Source of the DNA: CAIOZA01 sp964464375
GTDB taxonomy: Bacteria; Bacteroidota; Ignavibacteria; Kapaibacteriales; UBA2268
Direction: 5' to 3'
Assembly: GCA_964464375.1 (NCBI GenBank)
Contig: CAYXFU010000001.1
Location: 124,001-188,000 of the forward strand
Length of the DNA: 64,000 bases
Under the pieces are notes generated by a model that worked only from the letters and a program-made list of their open reading frames with translations, was not told where the DNA came from and searched no databases. Positions 35,169 to 46,200 of this stretch are shown piece after piece. How positions within the stretch are numbered: position 1 is the stretch's first letter; each line of letters opens with the position of its first letter. The translations under genes were made by a program, and so were the position numbers.

Positions 35169-37211
35169 TTAATTAATGGGAGTAGTTACCTCTATTAAAA
35201 CCGTTCTGCAATAGAATCTCCCCTCTGGGAGTGAGTTGTCATATAATAACTTTGTGTTACCAATACCGGTAACTTCTTTAAAATCTGCTTTAGGTTTTAT
35301 TTTCTTGATAACTTTATAGGTGCTTTCAGCTCTGGAAAGAGATAAATTCATATTGTAGTCTTTCTCACCAAGTTTGTCGGTTGATCCGGTTATACTAACT
35401 TTTGAATTATCCATAATAGTATTGGCAACAAAATCATTTATCATCTTTTTGTTAAAATCATTTATTTCGAATTTATCAAAATCAAACACAATTAAATTCA
35501 ATCTGCCTAGTTCGAACTGACTCTGAGTCCGTAGAATATCTACTAAATAACTTTTAGTTATTTTTTGATTGTCAGCAAAATAACTAAAATTAATACTGGT
35601 ATTCTTTTTTTCGTTTAGTGCCTGAGCTATCTTTTCTTTCTGATCTGGAGTTAGTTTAAGGACGAATGATGAGTCATTTACTTTAAAAATATTATTGTAA
35701 ATTATAATATTTCCTGATACAACGCTCATCTCATATTGTGAAACATTACCAGAGTTGAAAATTTTGGCATTAACGATTAAACTGTCTGATCGAATATCAT
35801 ATTCTTTAAACTTAGAATAAATCACAGGTTTGAGTAAATCATAATCCAAAGTGCTTATCTCAACTCTTCTGTTTTCTTCATATCCTTCCTGATAAATTGT
35901 ACTTGTTGCTAATTCAGGTGTTTCTCTGGTTTTGATAATTAATCGATTTTTATCAATTAACCAGTTAGATATTAAATAATCAGCAACTGCTTCTGCCCGA
36001 TTTTTTGCGAGTATGAGCAATTCCTCGGATGATGTCTCTTCGCGACCATCGCTCATTCCAGTAATAATTAATGTTGAGCCGGAATTTTCGTTCATTCTTG
36101 AACCAATGATGTCCAGCATAGCATTATATATATTCAAAGCATTATTCGGAACATCATTATCGGAAAATTTCCCGTTTGTTTTCTGTTTGTACTTGTCCTT
36201 TAGATAGTATGATGTGCTATCGAAGAATATGTATGGCAATAGTGGATAGGTATGAGTAACAACGGTTTCTATAACTTCTATTGGTGTAGAGGCAAGTACA
36301 ACTTCGGGTATCAAAAAAGTCGGTTTAACTGTGTCTTGTACAATCTGCAGAACAGGCTCAATAACCGGTGCAATTACTTTTGGAGTATCTATGATCACAG
36401 GTTTTGGCTTGTGTATTTCCTTATCAAAGCTGAATCCATACTGGATTCCAACATTAAGCCCTATCATTGTTGACGTTAACTGATAATCGTTCAGAGCAGA
36501 ATTCAATGGATGTCTATAATTTATTTCACCAATTAGAAAAAGATTATTTGCAATCATTTTTTCATACATCACTCCACCAATGATGCCAAGAGAAGTTCCG
36601 GCATTTTGCAAAGATCCACTTTGTGTGGTATGTTTCATGGTGCTATCTGGAAAAGTAAAAACTCTTGGAGATGAAATTTCATCTGTTGTTTTATATTTTG
36701 AACCAAATAAAGGATATCCGGCATCGAAAGCGAGCCTAATTTTAAAGGGAACAGACTGTATTGGTTGAAAAATAATACCAGGTTCAGCTGTCAGATAATT
36801 AATAGAAGAGACCAATTCATGGTTAATCACTAAAGGAACATAGGTATTAGTTTTGGGATTATATACAAAATAATCTGATAACGATATTGTTAGATTTACT
36901 GGGAGATATCTATAATTAAGTCTTAAATCAGCCCAAAGGATATTTTTCAAAATTGTAAATGACAAATTTGCCCCACCGCTAAATGCTATAGAACTTCCTT
37001 CATTATATTTTCCACAATCTGAGGCATTCCATAATGTAGGAATATCTGATTTATTAAATGAATATAATCCACTAACATTAATTCCAATTCTATAGTCTGA
37101 TGTGTCAGAATAATTCAAAGTTTCAGATATTGCACTAAATGAATTTAATGTAAAAACAATGATCAATATAGTTAAAATACTTCTTAGCAATTGTAAGTTA
37201 ATTAATTTCAA
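35169..37211 (-). CDS. Tandem-OmpA outer membrane protein, paralogue 1
   Basis: A 680-residue protein. Signal peptide, then an N-terminal outer-membrane-barrel-like half (about 35-270), then two OmpA-like domains. The first is around 330-460 (STLIITGMSDGREETSSEEL; AKNRAEAVADYLISNWLI). The second is 565-680: VFDFDKFEINDFNKKMINDF, VSITGSTDKLGEKDYNMNLS, with the peptidoglycan-binding Asp and Arg (LSLSRAEST), ending LPEGRFYCRTVLIEV. The last domain should bind peptidoglycan. A Pro/Val-rich linker (KPKPVIIDTPKVIAPVIEPV) follows the barrel. The gene at 41186 encodes a protein of identical length and domain order. It heads the block 37211-26895 after a 265-base gap. Confidence 0.85.
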   Translation of the reverse strand: MKLINLQLLRSILTILIIVFTLNSFSAISETLNYSDTSDYRIGINVSGLYSFNKSDIPTLWNASDCGKYNEGSSIAFSGGANLSFTILKNILWADLRLNYRYLPVNLTISLSDYFVYNPKTNTYVPLVINHELVSSINYLTAEPGIIFQPIQSVPFKIRLAFDAGYPLFGSKYKTTDEISSPRVFTFPDSTMKHTTQSGSLQNAGTSLGIIGGVMYEKMIANNLFLIGEINYRHPLNSALNDYQLTSTMIGLNVGIQYGFSFDKEIHKPKPVIIDTPKVIAPVIEPVLQIVQDTVKPTFLIPEVVLASTPIEVIETVVTHTYPLLPYIFFDSTSYYLKDKYKQKTNGKFSDNDVPNNALNIYNAMLDIIGSRMNENSGSTLIITGMSDGREETSSEELLILAKNRAEAVADYLISNWLIDKNRLIIKTRETPELATSTIYQEGYEENRRVEISTLDYDLLKPVIYSKFKEYDIRSDSLIVNAKIFNSGNVSQYEMSVVSGNIIIYNNIFKVNDSSFVLKLTPDQKEKIAQALNEKKNTSINFSYFADNQKITKSYLVDILRTQSQFELGRLNLIVFDFDKFEINDFNKKMINDFVANTIMDNSKVSITGSTDKLGEKDYNMNLSLSRAESTYKVIKKIKPKADFKEVTGIGNTKLLYDNSLPEGRFYCRTVLIEVTTPIN

Positions 37212-37476
37212 AATAACACAACCTTGTTAAATAATATTAAACAAATAATAGATAGAAAACAAAAGAAAAATTTGAAGATTAGTTAGCTAAACGCAGATAA
37301 AGCAAAACAAGTGTTTGTGGACTTTTTCACATAACAATAATAATTTTATACAATTTATAAATCAATCAATTTGTTTTCATAAAACTTCAAATATTTAAAG
37401 ATTTCCAGAGAAGACACAACCAACATAAAATCGATTATTATTTGTCAATTTTGACCATACAAATTTCAGAACCTAA

Positions 37477-40400
37477 TTATTTAAGAATAATAAACTTATC
37501 CTGCAAATTCGGATTTTCGTTGATCCTTATTAGATATACACCAGGAACCAAGCCATTCAAAGGTATTGATAGTTTGTTATAGCCGGACTTAGCCTCAATT
37601 ATTCCAGATTTTACAACATTCATTCCACCAATGATCTCTATTGTGAATCTAGAACCAGATTGAACAAATAATTCTAAATTCAGTTCATTTTCAGCCGGAT
37701 TATTAATAACCTGGAGAAATTCTTGGACATCTTTTGTGTCGACAAACCGCTTATCAATGACGCAGTATTGAGGTATAAGTAATCCATTTCTTATGGTTAG
37801 ATCTGAGTATCCATCTGCAAAATTCTTAACGGAGATGGTTAATGGTGTTTGATAATTGTCACCAAGCAGAACTTCGGCATTGATTGTCGCTAAGGTAGTA
37901 TCAAGAAGAAGGCTTTGCCCTTTATCAAAAGTGAATGCTATTGAATCAGGATAAATTGACTTATTTTCTTTACCTGATACAGCACCATAAATAAAACTAT
38001 CATTATTAAACCTTAGTAAATTTCTGTCATGGGACACAGAGATACTTAATGCTCTATGATTAGAGCTATTCATAAGATTAAATAATTGAGGTGAAGTTAA
38101 AGATATTCCTGCACTTGATTTTAAGATTATTGGAATTGGAATAATAGTGCCGACATTAGCCATGATAGTATCAATATATAGCTCTGCGCAAATGATTCCT
38201 GTTCCATAGCAATGCAAAGCACTGTCATTAGAGAACAGCCAGTCGCCATCACTTGCAAAATTGATTTTCGCTTCGAAATCTCCAAGAAGAGTGGGAGTAA
38301 ATTTTATATTCAGTTTAGTATTCGAATTACTGTCAACTTTTAATGGGAATATCCCATTTAGCTTGAAATAATCAGAACCGGATGGAGTATAATTTAATAT
38401 GTTTAATACTCCATTGCCAGGATTTCTGACTGTGAACGAAGTATCGATATTCTTACCAATGCAAACTCTTCCAAGATAAAGCTTATTGTTTTGTATATCA
38501 ATAATTGGTCTTATACCCCTTCCTTTGAGCGGTATCGGAACTGGCTGTCCGCAAATTTTCGTCTGATCCATCTGAAACACAACATTCGCCTGTCGATTCT
38601 CTATATCAGTTGGTGAGAATTCTACATCAAAAGTCAGACTATTGGCAGAGCGGATGTAAATTGGATAATTCACTCCGACTGGCAATATAACTTTATAGTC
38701 CTGCTGATGCACTCCCTGAATAATGATATTATCAATCACAACCCCTGCTGTACCCGAAGAATTAATAGTAACCGGGATTGATCCTTTATTTCCAATCCTG
38801 ACATCACCAAAATTCTGCTGTGGTGCAGTTTGAAGAATTCTTGATGCGACCACTGCATTGATTATGATTGATGAGTCAATACCTTTAGCACTTCTTATAA
38901 ATACTTTTCCGGTGAAGCTATTGATAGTAGCCAGAGTAGCGTTAATGTTCAACTGAATATCGTTATATGATGCAATTGTGAATTTATCAGGAGTTACTGA
39001 AAAACCTGAATTATTTGAAACAATATAAACTGAATCAATATCAACCGGGCAAGCAGTTAGATTCTCTAAGGAAGCAATTTTTGCCATTAATTGATTCGGG
39101 CAAATTGTATCAAAATCAACTGCATTTGATTTTATTAAATAATCGGGTATGTCACCAATACCCTTTAAGAATAGAGTATCCTTGTAGGGATAGGATGTAC
39201 TGTTTATAACAAGAGAAGCCAGATCTGATCCGGCTGATACCGGTGTGAATCTAATAATGGCTTTACCAACATTTCCATTATCTCTTCTTGGAATCATCAA
39301 TGGAAAAGAAGAATTGTTAACCAATGAGAACTGATTTGGCTTTCCACCATTAATTGTGTAAGATGATATATCTACTTCGCATCCGCCTTTATTGATTATT
39401 GCCCACTCCTGAATGGCTGTATCTCCTACGCAGATATGCCCAAAGTTCAGAGTATCACCATTCTGTGCAAATTCAAATTCATCAGCCTTGCCGATTCCTG
39501 TAACATCCACAGTGTCGCTATAAAATTCAGTACTACCTCCGGGGAAGTCATCGTTTTGTTTAATCCGAGCTACTAGTTGTACTTTGAAATTCCCTAATGT
39601 CAAAGGTTTGAATTCAATTAGAACATAATCATTGAATGTTGGATTTAATTTAGATGGCTTAGGATTAATGACTGAGAAATACGTAATATCAGGTGTATTA
39701 CCAATCAAATAAATTGAATCAATATCTGTACATCTAACTCCCTTAAGGTAAATAGGGACAGAGCTTGTGTCACGTCTGGTTGGGCATAGTTCTATAAAAT
39801 TGAGTAGTCCGAGTGAATCAATGGCTCTTATTCCGGGTACAAAGATGCAAAGGGTATCTATAGAAAGAGTATCATTGACATTGCCTATCATAGTCACTGG
39901 GATTCTGAAATTCGACGGATTTAATCGTGGATAAGCCCAGAATGTTAGAGTTGCTACGGCAGATGTTCCATTTATTAATGTTGATGGAATAATAAAATTC
40001 TGATTTTTTGCGGTTTTAATATCGACCGGAATATTCCCAACTTCAATTCTAACATTGTTAAAAGTTCTATTTTTTGTATTTGTGATAATGAACAGAAGCT
40101 GAAGACTATCCGGAGTATAGGGATGATAATTAAAATCATTACAATCCCTTTGGTGCAATGTATCGAATTCAATACATCCGTTTGGCATAGCATAGAAAAT
40201 ACCATCACCTCCGGTTCCTGAACCGGATCCGCCACCGTAAGTATCCGATGCATCGACAACCTCAAGTGAATCTACTATTCCGATTTCCGTAGAGCCTAAA
40301 CTGAGATGTTTACCCGATACTTTTTTCTGATTCCATATCAAAAGCACCGCACTGTCAGTGTAATCGAGTGTGTCAGCTGCTCCTCTGTCTCTCCAGATGA

Positions 40401-41178
40401 ATGAATTTAATCCTTTAATAGCTTGATTGTTATATGAAAAATCCGACCAGTTACCAAACAAAAACAGATCAGGGACAATCAGTTCTGAAGCCTGCAAATT
40501 GCCTCTGGCTGTCAACTGAGGATTTTGAGGACTCCCTTCCAATGCGAGCCAATATTCAGGAATACCATTTGGTCCGGTCTTAGTAAATTCCTTTTCCTTG
40601 CTATAATAACCAACAGAAGTGATGATTGGTGCTCTGTCGTTATTACCGATTTTTGTATCAATTAAGAGAAGAACACCAATGTCATGTTGTTTAGAGCTGC
40701 TATCCAGCTCGGCAATGAACCTGATAAACCCGCCGCTTGGTCTTTTGACCGGCATCATTCTGAATATAAACCGGATAGTCTCGCCGTCAGGCATAACCGC
40801 ATTCATGGTCGCATTGATCCTTGGAATGTTCTGAACAGAATCTCTGAACAAACTAGTTATCTGTAGCTGATTGGGTGGCGGTGGTAACTGAGTTACCGTA
40901 TCTGATTCAAATGGTAACTGGAAAACAATGTTATCAATCTTAAAATGAACATGAGATGTATAATTGATCGGTGTGATTCCTGTATTTGCTTCCCTATAGA
41001 TTAACTGCTTTGTTGTATCACCGATATATTTAGTATTAATATAAAAATGACCGTTTCGCAATAATCCAGCCGTGAATTTATATGTTGACGGAAATACATT
41101 AACCAGTTCCAGGCTTTGCTGTGAAAACAATACCATTGGAAAAATGCATAGAAACAATATATACTTAATTGATTTCAT
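37477..41178 (-). CDS. Large T9SS-exported ASH/choice-of-anchor-D protein
   Basis: About 1233 residues from ATG 41178 (signal peptide MKSIKYILFLCIFPMVLFSQ); an alternative ATG at 41196 would overlap the upstream gene. An N-terminal domain of ~330 residues that I do not recognise (LRNGHFYINTKYIGDTTKQL) ends in a Gly-rich linker (YGGGSGSGTGGDG). Five or more ASH modules follow (FGHICVGDTAIQEWAIINKG; FGDVRIGNKGSIPVTINSSG; LGRVCIGKNIDTSFTVRNPG). A cohesin-like stretch comes near the end (GTIIPIPIILKSSAGISLTS). The T9SS type A sorting domain is the last ~80 residues, ending DKFIILK. It lies seven bases after the OmpA-type gene. No enzymatic motif is seen. Confidence 0.85.
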   Translation of the reverse strand: MKSIKYILFLCIFPMVLFSQQSLELVNVFPSTYKFTAGLLRNGHFYINTKYIGDTTKQLIYREANTGITPINYTSHVHFKIDNIVFQLPFESDTVTQLPPPPNQLQITSLFRDSVQNIPRINATMNAVMPDGETIRFIFRMMPVKRPSGGFIRFIAELDSSSKQHDIGVLLLIDTKIGNNDRAPIITSVGYYSKEKEFTKTGPNGIPEYWLALEGSPQNPQLTARGNLQASELIVPDLFLFGNWSDFSYNNQAIKGLNSFIWRDRGAADTLDYTDSAVLLIWNQKKVSGKHLSLGSTEIGIVDSLEVVDASDTYGGGSGSGTGGDGIFYAMPNGCIEFDTLHQRDCNDFNYHPYTPDSLQLLFIITNTKNRTFNNVRIEVGNIPVDIKTAKNQNFIIPSTLINGTSAVATLTFWAYPRLNPSNFRIPVTMIGNVNDTLSIDTLCIFVPGIRAIDSLGLLNFIELCPTRRDTSSVPIYLKGVRCTDIDSIYLIGNTPDITYFSVINPKPSKLNPTFNDYVLIEFKPLTLGNFKVQLVARIKQNDDFPGGSTEFYSDTVDVTGIGKADEFEFAQNGDTLNFGHICVGDTAIQEWAIINKGGCEVDISSYTINGGKPNQFSLVNNSSFPLMIPRRDNGNVGKAIIRFTPVSAGSDLASLVINSTSYPYKDTLFLKGIGDIPDYLIKSNAVDFDTICPNQLMAKIASLENLTACPVDIDSVYIVSNNSGFSVTPDKFTIASYNDIQLNINATLATINSFTGKVFIRSAKGIDSSIIINAVVASRILQTAPQQNFGDVRIGNKGSIPVTINSSGTAGVVIDNIIIQGVHQQDYKVILPVGVNYPIYIRSANSLTFDVEFSPTDIENRQANVVFQMDQTKICGQPVPIPLKGRGIRPIIDIQNNKLYLGRVCIGKNIDTSFTVRNPGNGVLNILNYTPSGSDYFKLNGIFPLKVDSNSNTKLNIKFTPTLLGDFEAKINFASDGDWLFSNDSALHCYGTGIICAELYIDTIMANVGTIIPIPIILKSSAGISLTSPQLFNLMNSSNHRALSISVSHDRNLLRFNNDSFIYGAVSGKENKSIYPDSIAFTFDKGQSLLLDTTLATINAEVLLGDNYQTPLTISVKNFADGYSDLTIRNGLLIPQYCVIDKRFVDTKDVQEFLQVINNPAENELNLELFVQSGSRFTIEIIGGMNVVKSGIIEAKSGYNKLSIPLNGLVPGVYLIRINENPNLQDKFIILK

Positions 41179-41185
41179 GATATTT

Positions 41186-43228
41186 TCAGTATTCATAAGG
41201 TGTAATTATGTCAATAATAACAGTTCTATTGTAAAATCTTCCTTCAGGCAGGTCATTATTATAGATAAATGTTTCACCCACACCGTGAGTTGTCAGTTTA
41301 TTGGGAATAATCCTGCTTTTTATAACACCTTCAATAGCATTGGCTCTTTTGATCGAAAGATTTGAATTATACTTTTCCTCGCCAATTCTATCGGTATAAC
41401 CGGTAATTTCTACGTTTGAATTAGTTCTGATCCTATTTTGGACTAATGGAACAACTTCTTCATTAAATTTACTTATTTCGGGTTTATCAAAATCAAAGAA
41501 AATTAGCTGATATCGTTCGAAAACCGAATCTTTAATAATGTCACCTCTCAGGCTTCTTGATGTCACCTGGCGGCGTACCGGAATCTCATTAACAGCCACA
41601 ATGCGGTCACCATTCTCTTTGAACAAATTAAGAGTTACCGTAAGTCTGTTATTTAAAATATTTGATTTCGAAATATCATAAATTTTGTCCTTATTGAAAT
41701 TCCAGTCGATAGCTTGACCTGGAGAAGCATTGCCTGTGGTTTCCCAGACCATATTGCCTTTAATATCACTTACATTCAAACTCCAGTTCTTTACTTTTTC
41801 GGAATTGAGAACTTCGGGTCTAAATAATATCTTTTCAGGAACAATATTTATGTTTCTTAACGAAAGTTTGACCGGTTCAATAACTCTGTAATCTTCAGAA
41901 TAAATTTCTGCTCTTCTGTTTTCCTGTTTACCATCAGGATTTGAACGGTTAGATACAACTTGTGGTAATGATCGGCTTTTAATAACGATTCTGTCCGGTT
42001 GAATCATCCAGACATCGACAAGATATTTTTTTAGAGTTTCGGCTCTGTTCAAAGATAATGTTTTCAAATCACCAGTGTCTTCCAAAGGTTCATTACATCC
42101 AACGATACTGATGGTGGAAGAAGTATATTTATTAAGTCTGTAACCGATTATATTGAGCAAATTATGATAAATACCAAGAACTGAATCCTGTATATTGTCA
42201 TCTTTAAATGCTGAAATCTGTGATGAATTCAACTTTTTGTATCTATCATCCAGATCAGAGGAACCGGATTCAAAGAAAACATAAGGTAAAAGTGGAACTA
42301 GTTGATTTGATATTTCTTCAGAAACAAAGATATCTGAATAATTTAAAATCGTACCATCGACGAGGACATTTCTGGAAGATAAATTTGCAATCGGAGATAC
42401 ATCGGCGATTACAGGTTTTTCTTCCTTAATTTCAACTTTTCCGGGTTTCTCGATTTCTTGAATAATTGTTTTATCTTGTCCAAGAGTGAACTTGATACCA
42501 ACAGTTAGCTGTATGTTGTGAATATTCCATTCAGTATTGCTAACAACGTTTGTCAAAGGCAATGAATAGCTTATTTCAGGATTAAGGATAAATCTGGAAC
42601 TAAGATAATGCTCATAACCTAAACCGGCAAAGAGATAAAATCTAAGAATTTTTGATCTGCCATATTCATCAAATCTACCGGAAATAATCTTTCTTGTAGA
42701 TTCTCCGCCGAGGAATGTTACTCCAGATGGGCTTTTTATCGTTTCGGTTTGTTCGTAATTCATTCTATTATTAATACCAAATCCCGGTCCCAATGCAAAA
42801 TACATCTTGTTAAATAAAAAATATTTTCCAAGAATGGATAGCTGAAAATAGTCAACTGTAGTATTCAAATCCTGCTTGGTGTTTAGTCTTGTTAGGCTGC
42901 CATCGGGTAAAGTGATATTAGGAGGATTAAGGTTCACTGAACTGAAGTCTGCACCTGCATCCCAATAATTGATTCTTCCGGATATTTCAAAATCTTTTGC
43001 AACTGGAAAATCAACACTATTACCAATCAGCCATCTCAATGATGTTGCATCCTTGAAATAACCACAGTCTAAGATACCATCAGCAGTATTAAAGCTCCCT
43101 TTGTGCATGTTGTAGGATAAACCTCCGTAAAGACCAACCTTTATTGGCTGAGTTTCTTCTTGTGCAAATAAACTCAGAAATGCGAAGAATAGCATTAATA
43201 ATTGAAGTTTTATAAATTTTCTTTTCAT
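41186..43228 (-). CDS. Tandem-OmpA outer membrane protein, paralogue 2
   Basis: A 680-residue protein with the same length and order as the protein at 35169: signal peptide (MKRKFIKLQLLMLFFAFLSLF), barrel-like half (about 25-270), a linker rich in Lys/Glu/Pro (EKPGKVEIKEEKPVIADVSP), a first OmpA-like domain (about 340-470; ISIVGCNEPLEDTGDLKTLS, lacking the usual peptidoglycan Asp) and a C-terminal OmpA domain (565-680; VEITGYTDRIGEEKYNSNLS with the binding Asp and IKRANAIEG Arg). Both paralogues end in a shared LPEGRFYxRTV signature. It lies between two giant T9SS proteins with seven-base gaps on each side, so the three are surely co-transcribed. Confidence 0.87.
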   Translation of the reverse strand: MKRKFIKLQLLMLFFAFLSLFAQEETQPIKVGLYGGLSYNMHKGSFNTADGILDCGYFKDATSLRWLIGNSVDFPVAKDFEISGRINYWDAGADFSSVNLNPPNITLPDGSLTRLNTKQDLNTTVDYFQLSILGKYFLFNKMYFALGPGFGINNRMNYEQTETIKSPSGVTFLGGESTRKIISGRFDEYGRSKILRFYLFAGLGYEHYLSSRFILNPEISYSLPLTNVVSNTEWNIHNIQLTVGIKFTLGQDKTIIQEIEKPGKVEIKEEKPVIADVSPIANLSSRNVLVDGTILNYSDIFVSEEISNQLVPLLPYVFFESGSSDLDDRYKKLNSSQISAFKDDNIQDSVLGIYHNLLNIIGYRLNKYTSSTISIVGCNEPLEDTGDLKTLSLNRAETLKKYLVDVWMIQPDRIVIKSRSLPQVVSNRSNPDGKQENRRAEIYSEDYRVIEPVKLSLRNINIVPEKILFRPEVLNSEKVKNWSLNVSDIKGNMVWETTGNASPGQAIDWNFNKDKIYDISKSNILNNRLTVTLNLFKENGDRIVAVNEIPVRRQVTSRSLRGDIIKDSVFERYQLIFFDFDKPEISKFNEEVVPLVQNRIRTNSNVEITGYTDRIGEEKYNSNLSIKRANAIEGVIKSRIIPNKLTTHGVGETFIYNNDLPEGRFYNRTVIIDIITPYEY

Positions 43229-43235
43229 ATCATTA

Positions 43236-46200
43236 TTATTTCATTAATAGAATTTTATTCTTTGCAATATTGCCCTGATCATCCAAAACTACAACAAAAT
43301 ATAAACCACTGCTTATGCCGGCGAGATTTACATTTTTGTTTGCGACACCCATTCTTACAATTAGATTTTCATGAAGAATCTCATTTCCCTGGGCATCATA
43401 TATTTTCAAATTTATATTTGAACCTGTTTTAGAGTAAATATTAATATTTAAGTCATCGTTATTCAAATCCTGAGTCAGAACCATAACTAAAGCATTATTA
43501 ACAGAAATCAAACCTTTTCTGCCCCCGCAGATACTATTAATAAGTACCTTGAATGATGACCGGTTCAGACAATATTCATCCGTTAATGACTTGGCGATCT
43601 TTACTTCTGTTTCGGAGAAATTCCCCAACAGCATTTCGAATTCTATGCCAATTGCCGGTTTGGAGGTAATTGGTGAAGTAAATACAGCCTTAATACTCGA
43701 TTCTCCAAGTTTAGATGTTGTAATGGATGAATTAGCCAAATCAAGTGGTAAGCCACCCTGAAGTTGCATTAATCTTGTAGGTCTTACAAGATAACCGTCA
43801 TAACTTATATCAAAGTTAGTTTTTGTTATCGAATTAGTAAAGCCAGTCATATTAATATTTAATGGCACAGTAAACAACTGTCCGGGAGAAAATTCATATT
43901 TAGTATCCTGTGAATTTAAATTTAATGTCGGTAAAAATGTAGCTGATACAGGCAAATCAGTCTTTCCGTTTGATGTATAGAGACTCAAAATATAGTCGTA
44001 TTTACCTGGTGTCAAGGATTTGAAACTAACTACAAATTGACTGATTTCTCTTGGATCGAGTATTTTTGAATTGAAACCGTTAACTATAAGATTTCCTGAT
44101 AAATCATTGTATCTAAGAGAATCCAGACTTAATTTATCAAAAGAACTGGGATTCTCAACAAAAACGGAAGTCGCAACAGAATCATCAAGACAAAGTTTAC
44201 CGAAATCAATAGCTGAGATTGAAAATGCTGCATTTTTTGATCGTGCAACAAAACATACTGGAAGATTAACAATCGAATCTTTAATTCCATCATTATCTAC
44301 TAGAATATTGATTGTGAAAGATCCTTCACTTTGCGGAGTAAAATCAACAGGTAATGATTTACTTTCCTGAACATTCAATAATAGAGGAAACGTTTGATTA
44401 ATACTGAAAAGATTATTGAAACCACCAAGTAATTGAACACCTGAAACTGTTACTGGTCTATCACTAGTATTTCTTAACGTAATAAAAGTCGTGTATTTTT
44501 TTCCAGATTCATAATTAACAGTATCGCAACCTGTAAATGACATTCCTGATAAATATTTAATTATACCTTTACCCGACAAACCACAAGGATAGGACTTAGT
44601 ACCGATATGAATAAGCATTGAGCCAAGAATTTCTGCTCTCAAATGTGGTTTAAATCTTAGACAAACAGACAATGAACTATCAGGAGGAATTTTTACTCGT
44701 CCCTGAGGCGAAATAACTTCATAATCAGAAGCCGGCTGAACGACTAGTGAATCGATGTATGTTGTGTCTGTACCTTTGTTCTGAATAGCTTTGAAGCAGA
44801 TAGTAGAATCATTCTTAATGAATACATCCCCGAATTTTTGATCTGTCACCAAGACGGCAATCGAGGACTGAATGCCTGTTCCTTCGAGCTTTACAGTGTC
44901 CTCTAATCCGCTGATATTTACCAGCAGAGATCCTTGTCTTAATCCAACAGCATTAGGTCTGAATCTAAGATAAACAAATCTTGTTGAATTTGGTTGTATA
45001 ATGAAATTAGTAGTATCAGCAGTTAAAATAAATTCAGCAGTGTTGGTAAATCTGAATTTAGTTAATTTCACAGGCAAGAGCCAGTTATTTTTGATTGGTA
45101 CAGCAATACTATCCGATATTCTACCAATTTCTTCCGGTGAGAATTTAACATCAGTTATTTGTAATGGCTGATAAACTTGAACGTTTGACTGAGGATTACC
45201 TGAATTATCTAATCCTCCAATATATAATGGGAGATTATGACCACCAATACTCAATGAGGAATAATAAGTGGAAGACTTTAAATTATCAAACTGAACCCAT
45301 AATCCGGCTGGATTATTCTGATCTGGTAATGAAAAATATTCAGTTTGTAGAATAGCATTTGTTTGATTCCTTCCTCCGGCTATCAGGTATGCTGGTATTG
45401 TATCAGAAATTCCTGCTATCAAAGTAGAGGAAGTGTTCTCTCGAGGAACAAACATACTTGGTGAATATTTCCATCCTGATTTTACATCATACCATTCACA
45501 TTTATTTGTGGTTTTAGCTGAATTATCTTCACCGCCAAATATTCTGGCAATGCCGCCAATATCAGAAAATGCAACTGAATAATCATGATAAATTTTTGGT
45601 GAGAAGGCAAATGATGTCCAAACCCAATTCTCAAGAAGTTCGGTAGTAGTAAGCTTATCGTCTTCACCAGCAGCAGAAATAATTTTATTCAAACCATTTT
45701 CATCGATGATACATCCCATAAGATGATTTGCTCTTTTCTTAGTCATATCCGGTAATTGTTCAATAACGTTGCTGGCAATATTGATCCGTTCTGATGAGGA
45801 TAGTCTGCTTCCTGAAGCAATTCCACCAGATGCCTGGTTAAAACCACCCGAAATGACTATGTAATTTCCCTTATCCCAAACTGATGCTAATTGAGCTCTG
45901 GAAGATCTCATGTCACCAATTTTTCTCCAATTGAAAAAAGTCATACCTGATGTATAATCCAACATTTCAATGGATGACACAGATTTGAAATTATTATTAC
46001 TGCCCGAATAACCTCCGATTAGATATATTTTTGCCTTTGTCTTGCCTTCGGGAATGCAGATCAGTGAATGAAATCCGCGTGATTCTGTTAATGGCTCAAC
46101 CGGATTAATAATACCTGTCCCATAATTATATATAAGACAGGTATTAACTGAATTCCCGTTTATGTCTATCCCGCCAGTAATAATAACATTACCATCAGGG

